This document shows, one piece after another, positions 1 to 9,258 of a DNA stretch of 64,000 bases (positions are counted from its first letter, which is position 1; the number at the start of each line of letters is the position of its first letter). This DNA is from Chryseobacterium tagetis (GTDB lineage: Bacteria > Bacteroidota > Bacteroidia > Flavobacteriales > Weeksellaceae), in the NCBI RefSeq assembly GCF_016735585.2, contig NZ_JAERSE020000001.1, positions 1,116,001 through 1,180,000 on the forward strand, written 5' to 3'. Below the pieces are notes generated by a model. It had not been told where the DNA came from. It worked only from the letters and a program-made list of their open reading frames with translations, and did no database searches. The position numbers and the translations under genes are program-made.

Positions 1-639
1 AATCTTGTTCCTTATTTAAAAGATTATTCTTCTTCATTAATAGGAATGACAGGCAATAAAAACAGTAAACTGGCAGAATTTTCCAATATTATTTTAAATA
101 CTCATGTTGATTTAGAAGCTTGCCCGAATAAACTGGCTCCTACAAGTTCTACTACTTTACAAATGGCCCTTGGAGATGCTCTTGCTGTTTCTTTAATGGA
201 AATGAATGATTTCAAAGCGAATGATTTTGCAAAATTCCATCCGGGAGGAAGTTTAGGTAAAAACCTGATTTCAAAGGTGAATGATTTTCTTTCATCGCAA
301 AAACCACAGGTTACGGAAAATGACACAGTGAAAGATGTAATTATTTCAATCAGCAGCTCAAGACACGGAATCACCGTTGTCACTAAAGAAGATGAAATTA
401 TTGGAGTAATTACCGACGGAGATTTAAGAAGAATGCTCATGAAAGGGGATGATATTTCTAAAGTCCTGGCAAAAGATATTATGTCTGCTCATCCCAAAAC
501 GATCGAGAAAAATGCTCTGGCAAAAGATGCCATGAAAATTTTAAAAGAAAATAATATTGGGCAGCTTATAGTAACAGAAAATGGAAAGTATTTCGGAATT
601 ATTGATCTGCATAAATTGCTGGATGAAGGGATAAATTAG
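1..639 (+). CDS. kdsD: KpsF/GutQ-family arabinose-5-phosphate isomerase, C-terminal part
   Basis: The reading frame is open from base 1, so the 5' end lies outside the window. The product interconverts ribulose-5-phosphate and arabinose-5-phosphate, the first step toward Kdo for LPS, in the cytosol. The visible part starts in the sugar-isomerase (SIS) domain, with the family stretches LAPTSSTT and ALGDALAV followed by FHPGGSLG. Two CBS domains follow, containing HGITVV, GVITDGDLRRML and, in the second, NIGQLIV with GIIDLHKLLDEG. This SIS-CBS-CBS order is typical of KdsD. tatC follows 82 bases downstream on the same strand. The family is clear; the gene symbol rests on domain architecture, and a GutQ-like paralogue would look the same. 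Confidence 0.9.
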   Translation, partial: NLVPYLKDYSSSLIGMTGNKNSKLAEFSNIILNTHVDLEACPNKLAPTSSTTLQMALGDALAVSLMEMNDFKANDFAKFHPGGSLGKNLISKVNDFLSSQKPQVTENDTVKDVIISISSSRHGITVVTKEDEIIGVITDGDLRRMLMKGDDISKVLAKDIMSAHPKTIEKNALAKDAMKILKENNIGQLIVTENGKYFGIIDLHKLLDEGIN

Positions 640-721
640 AAGTCGGCAATCTACTTCTGATTTCTACCCCAAACTTCTTTAAATATTTCATAAATTTGAA
701 GCCTTAAAAAAATAATATTCT

Positions 722-1549
722 GTGAGTGATGCTAAAGACATGTCCTTCCTTGGGCATATTGGAGAATTAAGAGGTCATCTTATCCGCTCGATTATTGCTA
801 TTATCATCGCAGCTTTTGCTGTCGGCTTTAACATCAACTGGATTATGGATCATATTTTTTTTGGTCCTACCAGAAATGATTTTCTGACGTTTAAAGTTGT
901 TAATCATTTTTCTCAAATGATTTTAGGTGAAAACAGTATTCATCTTCCAAAGGATTTTCCTGTTCGTGCCAGTAAACTTTATCAGCAGTTTAATGTGATG
1001 ATGGCGGTTTCTATTTTTGGAGGGATGGTTGCGGCATTTCCTTATATTGTTTGGGAACTTTGGAGATTCATTGGTCCTGCTTTACATCCTAAAGAAAGAA
1101 AAAACTCTATTCTCATCATCAATTCTGTCTGGATTCTGTTTATGACAGGGGTTTTATGCGGATATTTTTTAATCCTTCCTTTTGCTGTCAATTTTGGAGT
1201 TATTTTCAAGATTTCAGATATTATTGTTCCTTTGTATGACCTGAGTGATTATACTACCTTATTCTTACAGGTTGTTTTGGGAATGGGAGTGATTTTTTTA
1301 TTTCCAATCCTTATTTATTTCCTTACATCCATTGGAATTCTAACTCCTCAGTTTATGAAAACCTATCGTCGTCATGCCATTGTTTTAATTATGGTGGTAG
1401 CGGCAATTATTACTCCTGCTGATGTTTTAAGTATGATAATGGCGGCATTACCTTTGTTGTTATTATATGAGTTTAGTATTATCATGTGTTCTTATACCTA
1501 TAAAAAAGCTCAGAAACGTGCAGGAAATCTTCCGGCAGTTCAGAAATAG
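722..1549 (+). CDS. tatC: Sec-independent translocase subunit TatC
   Basis: TatC is the inner-membrane receptor of the twin-arginine translocase, which exports folded proteins with RR signal peptides. The 275-residue product begins with the hallmark segment MSFLGHIGELRGHL, has about six hydrophobic membrane spans, and carries the family stretch FPYIVWELWRFIGPALHPKER at the first cytoplasmic loop. The start is GTG at 722, which keeps the usual short N-terminus; no ATG fits better upstream. A loop of about 50 residues between the first two spans (around residues 45-90) is longer than in E. coli TatC, as I recall for Bacteroidota proteins. No tatA/tatB lies next to it, so the partner is presumably encoded elsewhere. 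A hairpin terminator follows. Confidence 0.95.
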   Translation: MSDAKDMSFLGHIGELRGHLIRSIIAIIIAAFAVGFNINWIMDHIFFGPTRNDFLTFKVVNHFSQMILGENSIHLPKDFPVRASKLYQQFNVMMAVSIFGGMVAAFPYIVWELWRFIGPALHPKERKNSILIINSVWILFMTGVLCGYFLILPFAVNFGVIFKISDIIVPLYDLSDYTTLFLQVVLGMGVIFLFPILIYFLTSIGILTPQFMKTYRRHAIVLIMVVAAIITPADVLSMIMAALPLLLLYEFSIIMCSYTYKKAQKRAGNLPAVQK

Positions 1550-1574
1550 TTTGGTACATCATTTAAAATATATT

Positions 1575-1602
1575 CCCGCAGATTGTTCTGCGGGATTTTT
1601 TT
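1575..1602 (+). terminator. Rho-independent terminator after tatC
   Basis: A perfect 8-bp stem (CCCGCAGA/TCTGCGGG) with a short TTGT loop is followed directly by ATTTTTTT. It lies 26 bases past the tatC stop. Confidence 0.85.
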
Positions 1603-1614
1603 ATGATTAAATCG

Positions 1615-1807
1615 GTTTAAACTGATCTTACAATTAACCACAAAAGATACAAAAGCGATTATCAGATAATAAAAGCAACTCAAAAGAATAAAAATTAAAG
1701 ATTTTCAAAGACTTGTGCGTTCTTGTTTTCATTTTAATGATAAACTTTAATATAGTATATAAATCTTTTGTGGCTTTTGTGGTTAAATAAAAAGTTGAAA
1801 CAGGTTT
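1615..1807 (-). repeat. Dispersed palindromic element, copy 1
   Basis: An intergenic element of about 190 bp. It begins with GTTTAAAC, has inverted ends built from the word AACCACAAAAG (AACCACAAAAGATACAAAAG near the left, CTTTTGTGGCTTTTGTGGTT near the right), and ends close to AAACAGGTTT. Its reverse complement aligns along its whole length with 41631-41818, including the interior words AAGAACGC and TTTTTATTCTTTTGAG. No ORF is visible. It resembles a MITE or large REP-type element. Confidence 0.75.
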
Positions 1808-1911
1808 ATTATCAGTATTAATAATTAAGAAGTAACAAAATTTTATTTCTAACGTCTAATCAAAACAATGTAATAATTCATACTTTCTGAATTTAGAAAC
1901 AATTAATTATT

Positions 1912-1919
1912 TATTTTTG
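1912..1919 (+). promoter_or_regulatory. -7 box of the M1 peptidase gene
   Basis: TATTTTTG matches the Bacteroidota TAnnTTTG element and ends 20 bases before the ATG at 1940, predicting a leader of about 14 bases. Confidence 0.55.
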
Positions 1920-1939
1920 ACCGATTAATTTAATTTCAA

Positions 1940-3568
1940 ATGAAAAAACTGACATACACCCTTTTATTTGCTTCAGGACTTGCTTTTGGACAATTTTTTG
2001 AGAAAGATAAAACTTTCACGAAGCAGGATACTTTAAAAGGTTCAAATACGATATTCCGAAACTTTTGGGATGTAAAGAAATATGACCTGTCTGTAGAGCC
2101 TGATTTTGTGCAAAAAAGCATTAAGGGAAACAATACCATCAGTTTTGAAATTATTAAAGATGTCACCAACCCTACCTTTCAGATTGATTTACAACAACCG
2201 ATGAAAGCTGATAAAATAACCGCAAGTTTTCCGATCTCAGAAAACAAGCAGGATGGTGATTTCATCTGGGTCAAAGCAAAAAAAAGCTTCAAAAAGGGAG
2301 AAAAATATACGATTGATGTAGCCTATTCAGGAAATCCCACGATTGCCAAACATGCTCCTTGGGACGGAGGATGGGTTTTCACAAATGACCAGAACGGAAA
2401 CCCATGGATGAGCGTGGCCGATGAAGGAATCGGAGCTTCAATCTGGCTACCTACAAAAGATATCTGGAGCGATGAACCTGATAATGGAGTTGTGATGAAA
2501 ATTATCACTCCGAAAGATTTAGTGGGTGTCGGAAACGGAAGATTAATCAATACAAAAACGACCGGAGATAAAACCACTTACACCTGGGAAGTAAAAAATC
2601 CGATCAATGCCTACTCTATTATTCCGAATATTGGAAAGTATGTGAATTTTAAAGATACTTTCAACGGAGAGAAAGGGAAGCTTGATCTTGATTACTGGGT
2701 TTTGGATTACAATTTAGAGAAAGCAAAAAAACAGTTTCAACAGGTAAAACCGATGCTTTCTGCCTTTGAATATTGGTTTGGAGCGTATCCTTTTTATGAG
2801 GATTCTTATAAGCTGGTAGATTCTCCTTATCTGGGAATGGAGCATCAAAGCAGCGTCGCCTATGGAAATCAATATCTGAACGGATATTTAGGAAATGATC
2901 TTTCGGGAACGGGAGTCGGACTAAACTGGGATTATATCATTATTCATGAAAGCGGTCACGAATGGTTTGCCAATAATATTACTGCAAAAGATCAAGCAGA
3001 CATGTGGGTTCATGAAGGTTTCACGATGTATTCCGAAGTTCTTTTTACCGAAAAATACATGGATAAGAAGTCGGCCGACCTGTATGCTGTAGGAATCAGA
3101 AGCAGCATAGAAAATGATATTCCGATCATCGGGAAATACGGGGTAAGAAATGAAGGAAGCGGAGATATGTATTATAAGGGAGCGAGTATGATCCATACCA
3201 TTCGCCAGGTGATTGATAATGATGACAAATTCAGACAGATCTTAAGAGGCTTAAATAAAGACTTTTACCATAAAACAGTTACGACTGAAGAAATTGAAAA
3301 TTACATTTCAAAAAAAGCCGGAATCGACTTTTCAAGTGTGTTTAACCAGTATTTAAGAACAACAAAAATCCCAACACTGGAATATTCCCAAACCGGAAAT
3401 GTTTTGAAATTCCGTTATACGAATGTTGTTAAAAACTTCAAACTTCCTGTAAAAATTGACGGGGAGCAAGTGATTAATCCGACAGAAGAATGGCAGACTG
3501 TAAAACTGAAAAAAGAAACTCCTGTGGAGTTCAATAACGCTTATTACATTAATTATGTAAAATCTTAA
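1940..3568 (+). CDS. Secreted M1-family (gluzincin) metallopeptidase
   Basis: A 542-residue putative zinc aminopeptidase, exported by an N-terminal signal peptide (hydrophobic residues 4-16, then FGQ). The zinc site HESGH is at residues 336-340 and the third ligand, Glu359 in WVHEGFTMYSE, follows after 18 residues, giving the HEXXH-X18-E signature. GMEHQS around residue 300 stands where M1 enzymes have the G-x-M-E-N exopeptidase motif. The beta-sandwich N-terminal domain precedes the catalytic domain, while the large helical C-terminal domain of aminopeptidase N is absent, so this is the short bacterial M1 form. It probably works in the periplasm or at the surface on peptides. It has its own promoter and terminator, and a second peptidase gene follows on the same strand. 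The exact substrate is not predictable. Confidence 0.88.
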   Translation: MKKLTYTLLFASGLAFGQFFEKDKTFTKQDTLKGSNTIFRNFWDVKKYDLSVEPDFVQKSIKGNNTISFEIIKDVTNPTFQIDLQQPMKADKITASFPISENKQDGDFIWVKAKKSFKKGEKYTIDVAYSGNPTIAKHAPWDGGWVFTNDQNGNPWMSVADEGIGASIWLPTKDIWSDEPDNGVVMKIITPKDLVGVGNGRLINTKTTGDKTTYTWEVKNPINAYSIIPNIGKYVNFKDTFNGEKGKLDLDYWVLDYNLEKAKKQFQQVKPMLSAFEYWFGAYPFYEDSYKLVDSPYLGMEHQSSVAYGNQYLNGYLGNDLSGTGVGLNWDYIIIHESGHEWFANNITAKDQADMWVHEGFTMYSEVLFTEKYMDKKSADLYAVGIRSSIENDIPIIGKYGVRNEGSGDMYYKGASMIHTIRQVIDNDDKFRQILRGLNKDFYHKTVTTEEIENYISKKAGIDFSSVFNQYLRTTKIPTLEYSQTGNVLKFRYTNVVKNFKLPVKIDGEQVINPTEEWQTVKLKKETPVEFNNAYYINYVKS

Positions 3569-3586
3569 TTAATAATGGAATAAAAG

Positions 3587-3618
3587 AGAGCAAAACTGAA
3601 CATTTGCTCTTCTTTTTT
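3587..3618 (+). terminator. Terminator after the M1 peptidase gene
   Basis: An 8-bp stem AGAGCAAA/TTTGCTCT is followed by TCTTTTTT, 19 bases after the stop codon. Confidence 0.75.
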
Positions 3619-3716
3619 ATCGTTTAGACCACATTTTTAGTTTTAAGAAAACTTTAATACACAGATCCGTAACAAATTCATTAAAAAAACAACTATTTAA
3701 CTATAATTTAAACTCA

Positions 3717-5561
3717 ATGAAAAAAATCGCACTTAGTTTAGGGATTTTAGCTACTTTTTGGGTTAACGCTCAATCTATTAAGACGACCATTGATCTCGTC
3801 AATGTAAAAAATGATAAGGTTGCCGTAACCATGGAGTTCCCGAAAATGAAATCGGGAGATGTGAAATTCCATTTTCCGAAAACGGTTCCCGGAACGTATT
3901 CTTTAGATGATTACGGAAGATTTGTAGAGGGCATCAAGTTTTTTGATAATAAAGGAAAAGAAATAGCTTTTACGAAAGTTAATGATAATACCTACTCTCT
4001 TAAAAATGCTCAGAATCTAAGTAAAATCACTTATCTGGTGAATGATAGTTTTGATGACGAAATGAATACAGCAAAGCATAAAGCCGTATTTTCTCCTTCA
4101 GGAACTGATATTGAAGCAGGAAAAGTATATCTGATCAATACGCACGGTTTTGTCGGATATATCGATAATATGCAGGATGTGCCTTATCAGCTGATCATTC
4201 AGAAGCCTACAGATTTTTACGGAACCACTGCTTTGGTAGATCAGGATAATTCTGAATCTACAGATACCTTTACATTGGCAAATTATGCTAAAGTAACTGA
4301 TTCACCATTAATGTACACAAAACCGGATTATGTAACTTTCAATGCAGGAGGAATGGATCTTGTATTAGGAGTGTATTCCCCAACAGGAAAATACAAAGCG
4401 GCAGATTTTAAAGATAATTTAGAAAAGATGGTTGTTGCTCAGAAGAAATTTTTGGGTGATATGAATACCAATAAAAAATATGCGATTATGCTTTACCTTT
4501 CTGGTGGAGACGGGCCGCAAATTAAAGGTTTCGGAGCATTGGAGCATCATGAGTCAACCAGCGTTGTGTTACCTGAAATGATGCCTAAAGAAGCGATCGA
4601 CAAAACGATTACTGATGTGGTTTCTCACGAGTTTTTCCATACGGTAAACCCGTTAAAAACACATTCTGAAGAAATTCATTACTTTGATTATGCAGATCCG
4701 AAAATGTCTCAGCATTTATGGATGTATGAAGGAGGAACGGAGTATTTTGCCAACTTATTTCAGATTCAGGAAGGATTGATCACCAAAGATGAATTCCTTC
4801 AAAGAATGAATGAAAAAATTACCAATTCTAAGAACTATAATGATACTATGCCTTTTACGGTAATGAGTAAAAATGTTCTTCTGGATGAATATAAAGACCA
4901 ATACAGAAATGTATATGAAAAAGGAGCTCTCCTTGCCATGTGTCTTGATATTGAGCTGAGAAAATTATCTAACGGCGAAATGGGTTACCGTGATATGATC
5001 AGAAAACTTTCTCAAAGATTCGGAGAAAACAAACCATTTAAAGATGATCAGCTTATTGACGAATTGGTAACCGTTACTGGTTATCCTCAGGTAAAAGATT
5101 TCTATAATAAATATATTGCAGGAAGCGAACCTACTCCGTATGAACAATATCTGAAAATGGTCGGTGTAGAAATCAGAAAAAAAGAAACACCACCTATTTT
5201 CTGGTTCATCAAAGATCCTAACCAAACGGGGTATAATGATAAAAACAATACTTTTGTATTTGATGAAAGCTCGGCATTGTCACCATTTTCAAAAAGCATT
5301 GGTTTCAAAGCTACGGATGAAATTGTTGCATTAGATGGCAAAACGATCAACATCCAGAATGTACAGGCATTTATAGATTATTCTAAAACGATTAAAGAAG
5401 GCCAAGACGTTACGGTTACCATTTTAAGAAACAATAACAAAATGGAGCTGAAAGGAAAAGCAATTCTTGATAAAATGACAATGGAAAGTCTACAATTCAA
5501 AGCCAATCCGACCGCAGAAGAACAAAAACTTCAAACCCAATGGTTAACGGGTAAAAAATAA
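3717..5561 (+). CDS. Secreted M61-family glycyl aminopeptidase with PDZ domain
   Basis: A 614-residue predicted zinc peptidase with a signal peptide (residues 1-18, ending VNAQ). The N-terminal beta-rich domain is followed by a catalytic domain with FGALEHHES, the zinc motif HEFFH at residues 304-308, and a downstream ligand in MYEGGTEYF (Glu338). The C-terminal third (about residues 500-590) resembles a PDZ domain, with GFKATDEIVALDG. This N-domain/M61/PDZ order matches the Sphingomonas glycyl-aminopeptidase family, which releases N-terminal Gly or Ala residues; Bacteroidota carry several. Transcription appears to be single-gene, with a strong terminator four bases after the stop. The family call is secure; specificity is inferred. 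Confidence 0.88.
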   Translation: MKKIALSLGILATFWVNAQSIKTTIDLVNVKNDKVAVTMEFPKMKSGDVKFHFPKTVPGTYSLDDYGRFVEGIKFFDNKGKEIAFTKVNDNTYSLKNAQNLSKITYLVNDSFDDEMNTAKHKAVFSPSGTDIEAGKVYLINTHGFVGYIDNMQDVPYQLIIQKPTDFYGTTALVDQDNSESTDTFTLANYAKVTDSPLMYTKPDYVTFNAGGMDLVLGVYSPTGKYKAADFKDNLEKMVVAQKKFLGDMNTNKKYAIMLYLSGGDGPQIKGFGALEHHESTSVVLPEMMPKEAIDKTITDVVSHEFFHTVNPLKTHSEEIHYFDYADPKMSQHLWMYEGGTEYFANLFQIQEGLITKDEFLQRMNEKITNSKNYNDTMPFTVMSKNVLLDEYKDQYRNVYEKGALLAMCLDIELRKLSNGEMGYRDMIRKLSQRFGENKPFKDDQLIDELVTVTGYPQVKDFYNKYIAGSEPTPYEQYLKMVGVEIRKKETPPIFWFIKDPNQTGYNDKNNTFVFDESSALSPFSKSIGFKATDEIVALDGKTINIQNVQAFIDYSKTIKEGQDVTVTILRNNNKMELKGKAILDKMTMESLQFKANPTAEEQKLQTQWLTGKK

Positions 5562-5564
5562 ACG

Positions 5565-5592
5565 AAAAGCGAGGATATTTCCTCGCTTTTTT
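5565..5592 (+). terminator. Terminator after the M61 peptidase gene
   Basis: AAAAGCGAGGA and TCCTCGCTTTT form a nearly perfect stem with a T tract immediately after the M61 stop codon. Confidence 0.85.
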
Positions 5593-5656
5593 ATTTATAA
5601 ATGTTTTCTGTTGAGAACCTTTAAAACTAAGGATTAAATATATTTTTGTGAATAGC

Positions 5657-5780
5657 TTAACCATTAAGATGCTTTAAGGTTTTTAGAATATTAAGTTGAG
5701 CTTCACTTTCATTAAGTCATTAACTGTGCTTATAAAAATCTTTGATTTTCCTTAAATTAACTTAATACCTTAATGGTTTA
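5657..5780. repeat. Palindromic intergenic element (AACCATTAAG family)
   Basis: About 124 bp with inverted ends TTAACCATTAAG and CTTAATGGTTTA (11 of 12 match). The interior words AAAATCTTTGATTTT and CTTAAATTAACTT resemble the interior of the dispersed elements at 1615 and 41631, and both families repeat a short A-rich word next to the terminal AACCA. It lies between two convergent genes; no ORF is seen. Confidence 0.5.
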
Positions 5781-5796
5781 AATAAATTCAAAAATT

Positions 5797-6969
5797 TTAA
5801 GCTTTCTCTTCTTCAGTTTTCTTAATTGTAATTCTGAAAGTAGTTCCCTTCCCTACTTCTGTCTGAACAATTTTGATATCCCCGTTATGATATTCCTGAA
5901 CTACTCTTTTAGCTAATGACAAACCCAATCCCCAACCGCGTTTTTTGGTAGAATATCCCGGTTTGAAAGCACTCCTTGCCTGTTGTTTGGTCATTCCACT
6001 TCCGTCGTCTTTTACTTCAACGATAATATTTTTATTTCTTTCAAAAACGGTCATGAGTAAGTTTCCCTGTCCTTTCATCGCATCTACCGCATTCTTCACC
6101 AGATTCTCGATCACCCAGCTCATCAGTATTTTATTATGCGGAACAAAAATAGTATAGGTAGGCTGATGTAACGTAAAATTAATTTTTCTGGAAATTCTTG
6201 TTTTCAGATAATCATAATTTTCCTGAATGGTTTCATTAAAGTTTTTATCATTAAGCTCCGGAACAGAACCTATTTTAGAAAATCTTTCAGAGATGGTTCG
6301 TAAACGTTCAATATCTTTTTCAATTTCATGTACGCCTTCAGATTCAGGATTATCAAGCTTCATAATCTCCATCCATCCGATCATCGAAGAAAGAGGAGTT
6401 CCGATCTGATGCGCCGTTTCTTTCGCTAACCCTGCCCAAAGATAGCCTTCGTCTGTTTTCTTAACTGTTCTCAAAAACCAAAAAGAAAACAGGAAATAAG
6501 ACAGTACAAAAATCCCTAGTAAAAAAGGAAAATACTGAAGATTATTAAGGATTCCTGAATTGTCATAATATACAAATTGATTATTTCCATCAGGAACTTT
6601 AATCTCAATAGAAGGATAACTTTTAGCCATTTTCTTTGCTAAAACCACAATTTGTTCCGGGTCATTTTCAATATCCTGAGGAATATTTTTATGCACCATA
6701 ATCTGATCATTCTTATCTAAAATAATTAGAGGAATTGTTGTATTAGAACTGTAGATTTGAAGAAGTAAGGCCTGAATCTCTAAACTTGGAGTCTTTACTT
6801 CCTGTTGAAATTTCAGGGCACTCACCAAAATATCAACCCTTTTTACTTCTTCTTTCTTCAAATAATTAACGACGAGCGTTGAAGCTATCACGATAGATAC
6901 AACGACCAGCGTCATGAGAGAAAAAATAAACCAGTTGTTGAATCTGGAAAATATAGATTTCTTTTTCAA
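5797..6969 (-). CDS. Two-TM sensor histidine kinase
   Basis: A 390-residue membrane sensor kinase. The first membrane span is at about residues 14-37, a periplasmic sensor region runs to about residue 143, and the second span is at about 145-166. The H-box has the phospho-acceptor His187 in KETAHQIGTPLSS, a variant common in Bacteroidota kinases. The catalytic domain has an N-box (ENLVKNAVDAMKG, Asn293), a G1 box (DDGSG, 321-325) and a G2 box (GWGLGL, 345-350). No response regulator is adjacent. It starts 6 bases after dacB stops, in a pepE-dacB-kinase run, so a link to envelope turnover is possible but unproven. The signal it senses is unknown. Confidence 0.88.
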   Translation of the reverse strand: MKKKSIFSRFNNWFIFSLMTLVVVSIVIASTLVVNYLKKEEVKRVDILVSALKFQQEVKTPSLEIQALLLQIYSSNTTIPLIILDKNDQIMVHKNIPQDIENDPEQIVVLAKKMAKSYPSIEIKVPDGNNQFVYYDNSGILNNLQYFPFLLGIFVLSYFLFSFWFLRTVKKTDEGYLWAGLAKETAHQIGTPLSSMIGWMEIMKLDNPESEGVHEIEKDIERLRTISERFSKIGSVPELNDKNFNETIQENYDYLKTRISRKINFTLHQPTYTIFVPHNKILMSWVIENLVKNAVDAMKGQGNLLMTVFERNKNIIVEVKDDGSGMTKQQARSAFKPGYSTKKRGWGLGLSLAKRVVQEYHNGDIKIVQTEVGKGTTFRITIKKTEEEKA

Positions 6970-6975
6970 AGTAAA

Positions 6976-8349
6976 CTATTTTAAAACATTCAGGATTTTC
7001 TGAAGTTCTGTACTTCCGCTTCCCTGGTAATTGTTGATAATAATCGAAAATACATATTTTTTCCCATCTTTTGCTGTGTAAAAACCTGCAAATGATTTGG
7101 TATCTTTCATCGTACCACTTTTCATTTTAAGACCGTTATCCTGAACCGGAAAACCATCGTAATACGCATCAAACCAAGATTGCTTTTTGGTATACAGTAA
7201 AGCCTGAACTTCCGCTTTTGCAGAAACATAATTTTGAGGAGAAAGTCCACTTCCGTCCGCAAAATTGATCATATTTCCATTAATTCCTTTTGACTTCCAG
7301 AATTCTTTAAGATAAGCTACTCCGCTTTTAAAGCTGGAATCTCCTTTTTTCTCTTTTCCTAATGTTTTAACCAGTGTTTCCCCATACATATTCACACTTT
7401 TTCTCAAAAACCAAAAGACAATTTTATCCAATGTAGGCGATTGATAGGTAAGAATAATGTTATTTTTAGGAGAAGGCATTATTACTTTTCCTTCGATTTC
7501 AAGCTGAGAATTAGTGATTACTTTTCCTGAAAAACCTATTCCCGATTCTTTCAGCCATTGTTTTACTTCTACGCCTAGCTGTAAAGGAGGATTCGGTACG
7601 GAACCTGAAACAGTGATTGTTTTTCCTGCAGGTAAAGTTCCGTTAATTAAAGCAACATCAGAATAGGGAGCGGTAAAAACCAGACTCTGATCAGAATTCC
7701 CTCCTGTTTTCAGATCATTCAGCCATTTTATACCGGCTAAAGGATAGGAAAAATTCTTAAAATCGGTTCCATTCATATTCATGTCGAATTGATTTTCCCT
7801 CCAGTTCACACTCCAAACTCCTGCTCCGTAATAGTTCCCTAAATCGTCCCAAGGCCAGCCTCCGGGAATCGTCTGATGATCAAAATAGGAATCATCAATA
7901 ATTAAATCTCCTGAAATTTTTGTAATTCCGGCGTTTTTTATGGCTTCAAGAAGCTTCTTTTTAAAATTTTCAGGTTTATAAGACTCATATCTCCAGCTTC
8001 CCAACGTAGGATCTCCGTTTGAGCTGATAAAAAGATTTCCGTTCAGATTTCCTCCTGAAATGCTTCCTGAATAACTTGATATTGTTTTATAAGTATATTC
8101 CTTTCCTAAAGTTTCCAAAGCTGCTGCTGCCGTAAAGATCTTCTGGGTAGAAGCCGTAGAAAACCCTTTATTCCCTTGATATTCATAAATAAGCCTGCCA
8201 TCTTCATCGGATACATAAAATGATAAATTAGAAGCAATCGCTCCCGAAGAATTCATCAGGTCTTTTGTAGCTGCATCCAGTTTTTGGGCAACATCCTGAG
8301 CAAAAACAACCTGTGTTGAAAGTATAAGAACCGCGAATGTTTTCTTCAT
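6976..8349 (-). CDS. dacB: D-Ala-D-Ala carboxypeptidase/endopeptidase (PBP4, S13)
   Basis: A 457-residue periplasmic penicillin-binding protein that trims peptidoglycan peptides (DD-carboxypeptidase/endopeptidase). It has a signal peptide (residues 1-17, ending VFAQ). The active-site tetrad S-x-x-K is STQK at residues 67-70. The second motif sits in DGSGLSPQN (S-x-N type), and the third is KSG in LKMKSGTMKDTKSFAG, replacing KTG. The long insert between the first two motifs is typical of class C PBPs such as PBP4. It lies 32 bases after pepE and 6 bases before a histidine kinase gene, all on the minus strand and probably co-transcribed. Confidence 0.92.
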   Translation of the reverse strand: MKKTFAVLILSTQVVFAQDVAQKLDAATKDLMNSSGAIASNLSFYVSDEDGRLIYEYQGNKGFSTASTQKIFTAAAALETLGKEYTYKTISSYSGSISGGNLNGNLFISSNGDPTLGSWRYESYKPENFKKKLLEAIKNAGITKISGDLIIDDSYFDHQTIPGGWPWDDLGNYYGAGVWSVNWRENQFDMNMNGTDFKNFSYPLAGIKWLNDLKTGGNSDQSLVFTAPYSDVALINGTLPAGKTITVSGSVPNPPLQLGVEVKQWLKESGIGFSGKVITNSQLEIEGKVIMPSPKNNIILTYQSPTLDKIVFWFLRKSVNMYGETLVKTLGKEKKGDSSFKSGVAYLKEFWKSKGINGNMINFADGSGLSPQNYVSAKAEVQALLYTKKQSWFDAYYDGFPVQDNGLKMKSGTMKDTKSFAGFYTAKDGKKYVFSIIINNYQGSGSTELQKILNVLK

Positions 8350-8381
8350 TGCATCAATGTTTATTCAAATATAATTAAAAA

Positions 8382-9074
8382 CTACAATTCGCTTCCTGTT
8401 TCTATCTCGTAAGGTTCTTTGTCTTTCTCAAAAATTCTTGTTAATTCATTCCCTTCAACCGTAATTTTATCCCCTATTCTTCTGATCCAGTTTCCTTCAC
8501 GCAATCCGACAACTTTTACATCATTCTGCGTTAAAAATTCTTTGATTCTGGTTTCTCTAGTTTCTCCATTATGCTTCAAGTCCGGATTTGGATCTAAATA
8601 GTGCGGATTTAAATTAAAAGGAACCAATCCCATACAGTCAAAACTCGGCGGATAGACAATCGGCATATCATTCGTTGTTTTCATGTTCAGTCCTCCGATG
8701 TTACTTCCGGCGCTGCATCCCAAATAAGGTTTATCACTTTCAACATTTTGTTTTAAAACAGACATTAGACCTTCCTCATGCAGTGTTTTTACCAACAAAA
8801 AAGTATTTCCACCTCCTGTAAAGTATCCTTTCGCATTATTTAATGCTTCAATTTTGTCTTCAAACCCGTGAAGACCTTTTACTTTTATATTGATTGTTTC
8901 AAAGAAAGAACGCGCTTTTGCTGTGTACTCATCATGAGAAATTCCGCTTGGTCTTGCAAAAGGAACAAATACGATCTCATCTATTCCATTATATAATTGA
9001 ATTAATTCTTCTCTTAGATATTCCAGATATTCTCCTCCAAAAAGCGTGGAAGTTGAAGCCAATATGATGTTCAT
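8382..9074 (-). CDS. pepE: Dipeptidase E (peptidase S51)
   Basis: A cytosolic serine dipeptidase that cleaves Asp-X dipeptides; 230 residues, the normal length. The nucleophile elbow is GCSAGSN with Ser121; Asp136 and His158 (in LNPHYLDP) align with Asp135 and His157 of the characterised bacterial enzyme, and GYFTGGGNTF is a further family stretch. No signal peptide is present. It is the first gene of the pepE-dacB-kinase run and has a clear -7 box about 32 bases upstream of the ATG. Confidence 0.93.
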   Translation of the reverse strand: MNIILASTSTLFGGEYLEYLREELIQLYNGIDEIVFVPFARPSGISHDEYTAKARSFFETINIKVKGLHGFEDKIEALNNAKGYFTGGGNTFLLVKTLHEEGLMSVLKQNVESDKPYLGCSAGSNIGGLNMKTTNDMPIVYPPSFDCMGLVPFNLNPHYLDPNPDLKHNGETRETRIKEFLTQNDVKVVGLREGNWIRRIGDKITVEGNELTRIFEKDKEPYEIETGSEL

Positions 9075-9105
9075 ATAAAATATATTGATTAAAAAAGTTC
9101 AAATA

Positions 9106-9113
9106 CAAAGATA
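9106..9113 (-). promoter_or_regulatory. -7 box of pepE
   Basis: On the minus strand the sequence reads TATCTTTG, an exact TAnnTTTG match, predicting a leader of about 25 bases. Confidence 0.65.
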
Positions 9114-9258
9114 GCTGAAACCGTACCGAATCAAAAATTTCGATAAAAAAACATTTGATCTTCTTAAATTTTTCTAAAAAAACTTAAGGGTTCTAAAATT
9201 TACACTTTTATGGAATTATTATTGAACTTTACCCAGCACAACTCGAAAATATAAGATT

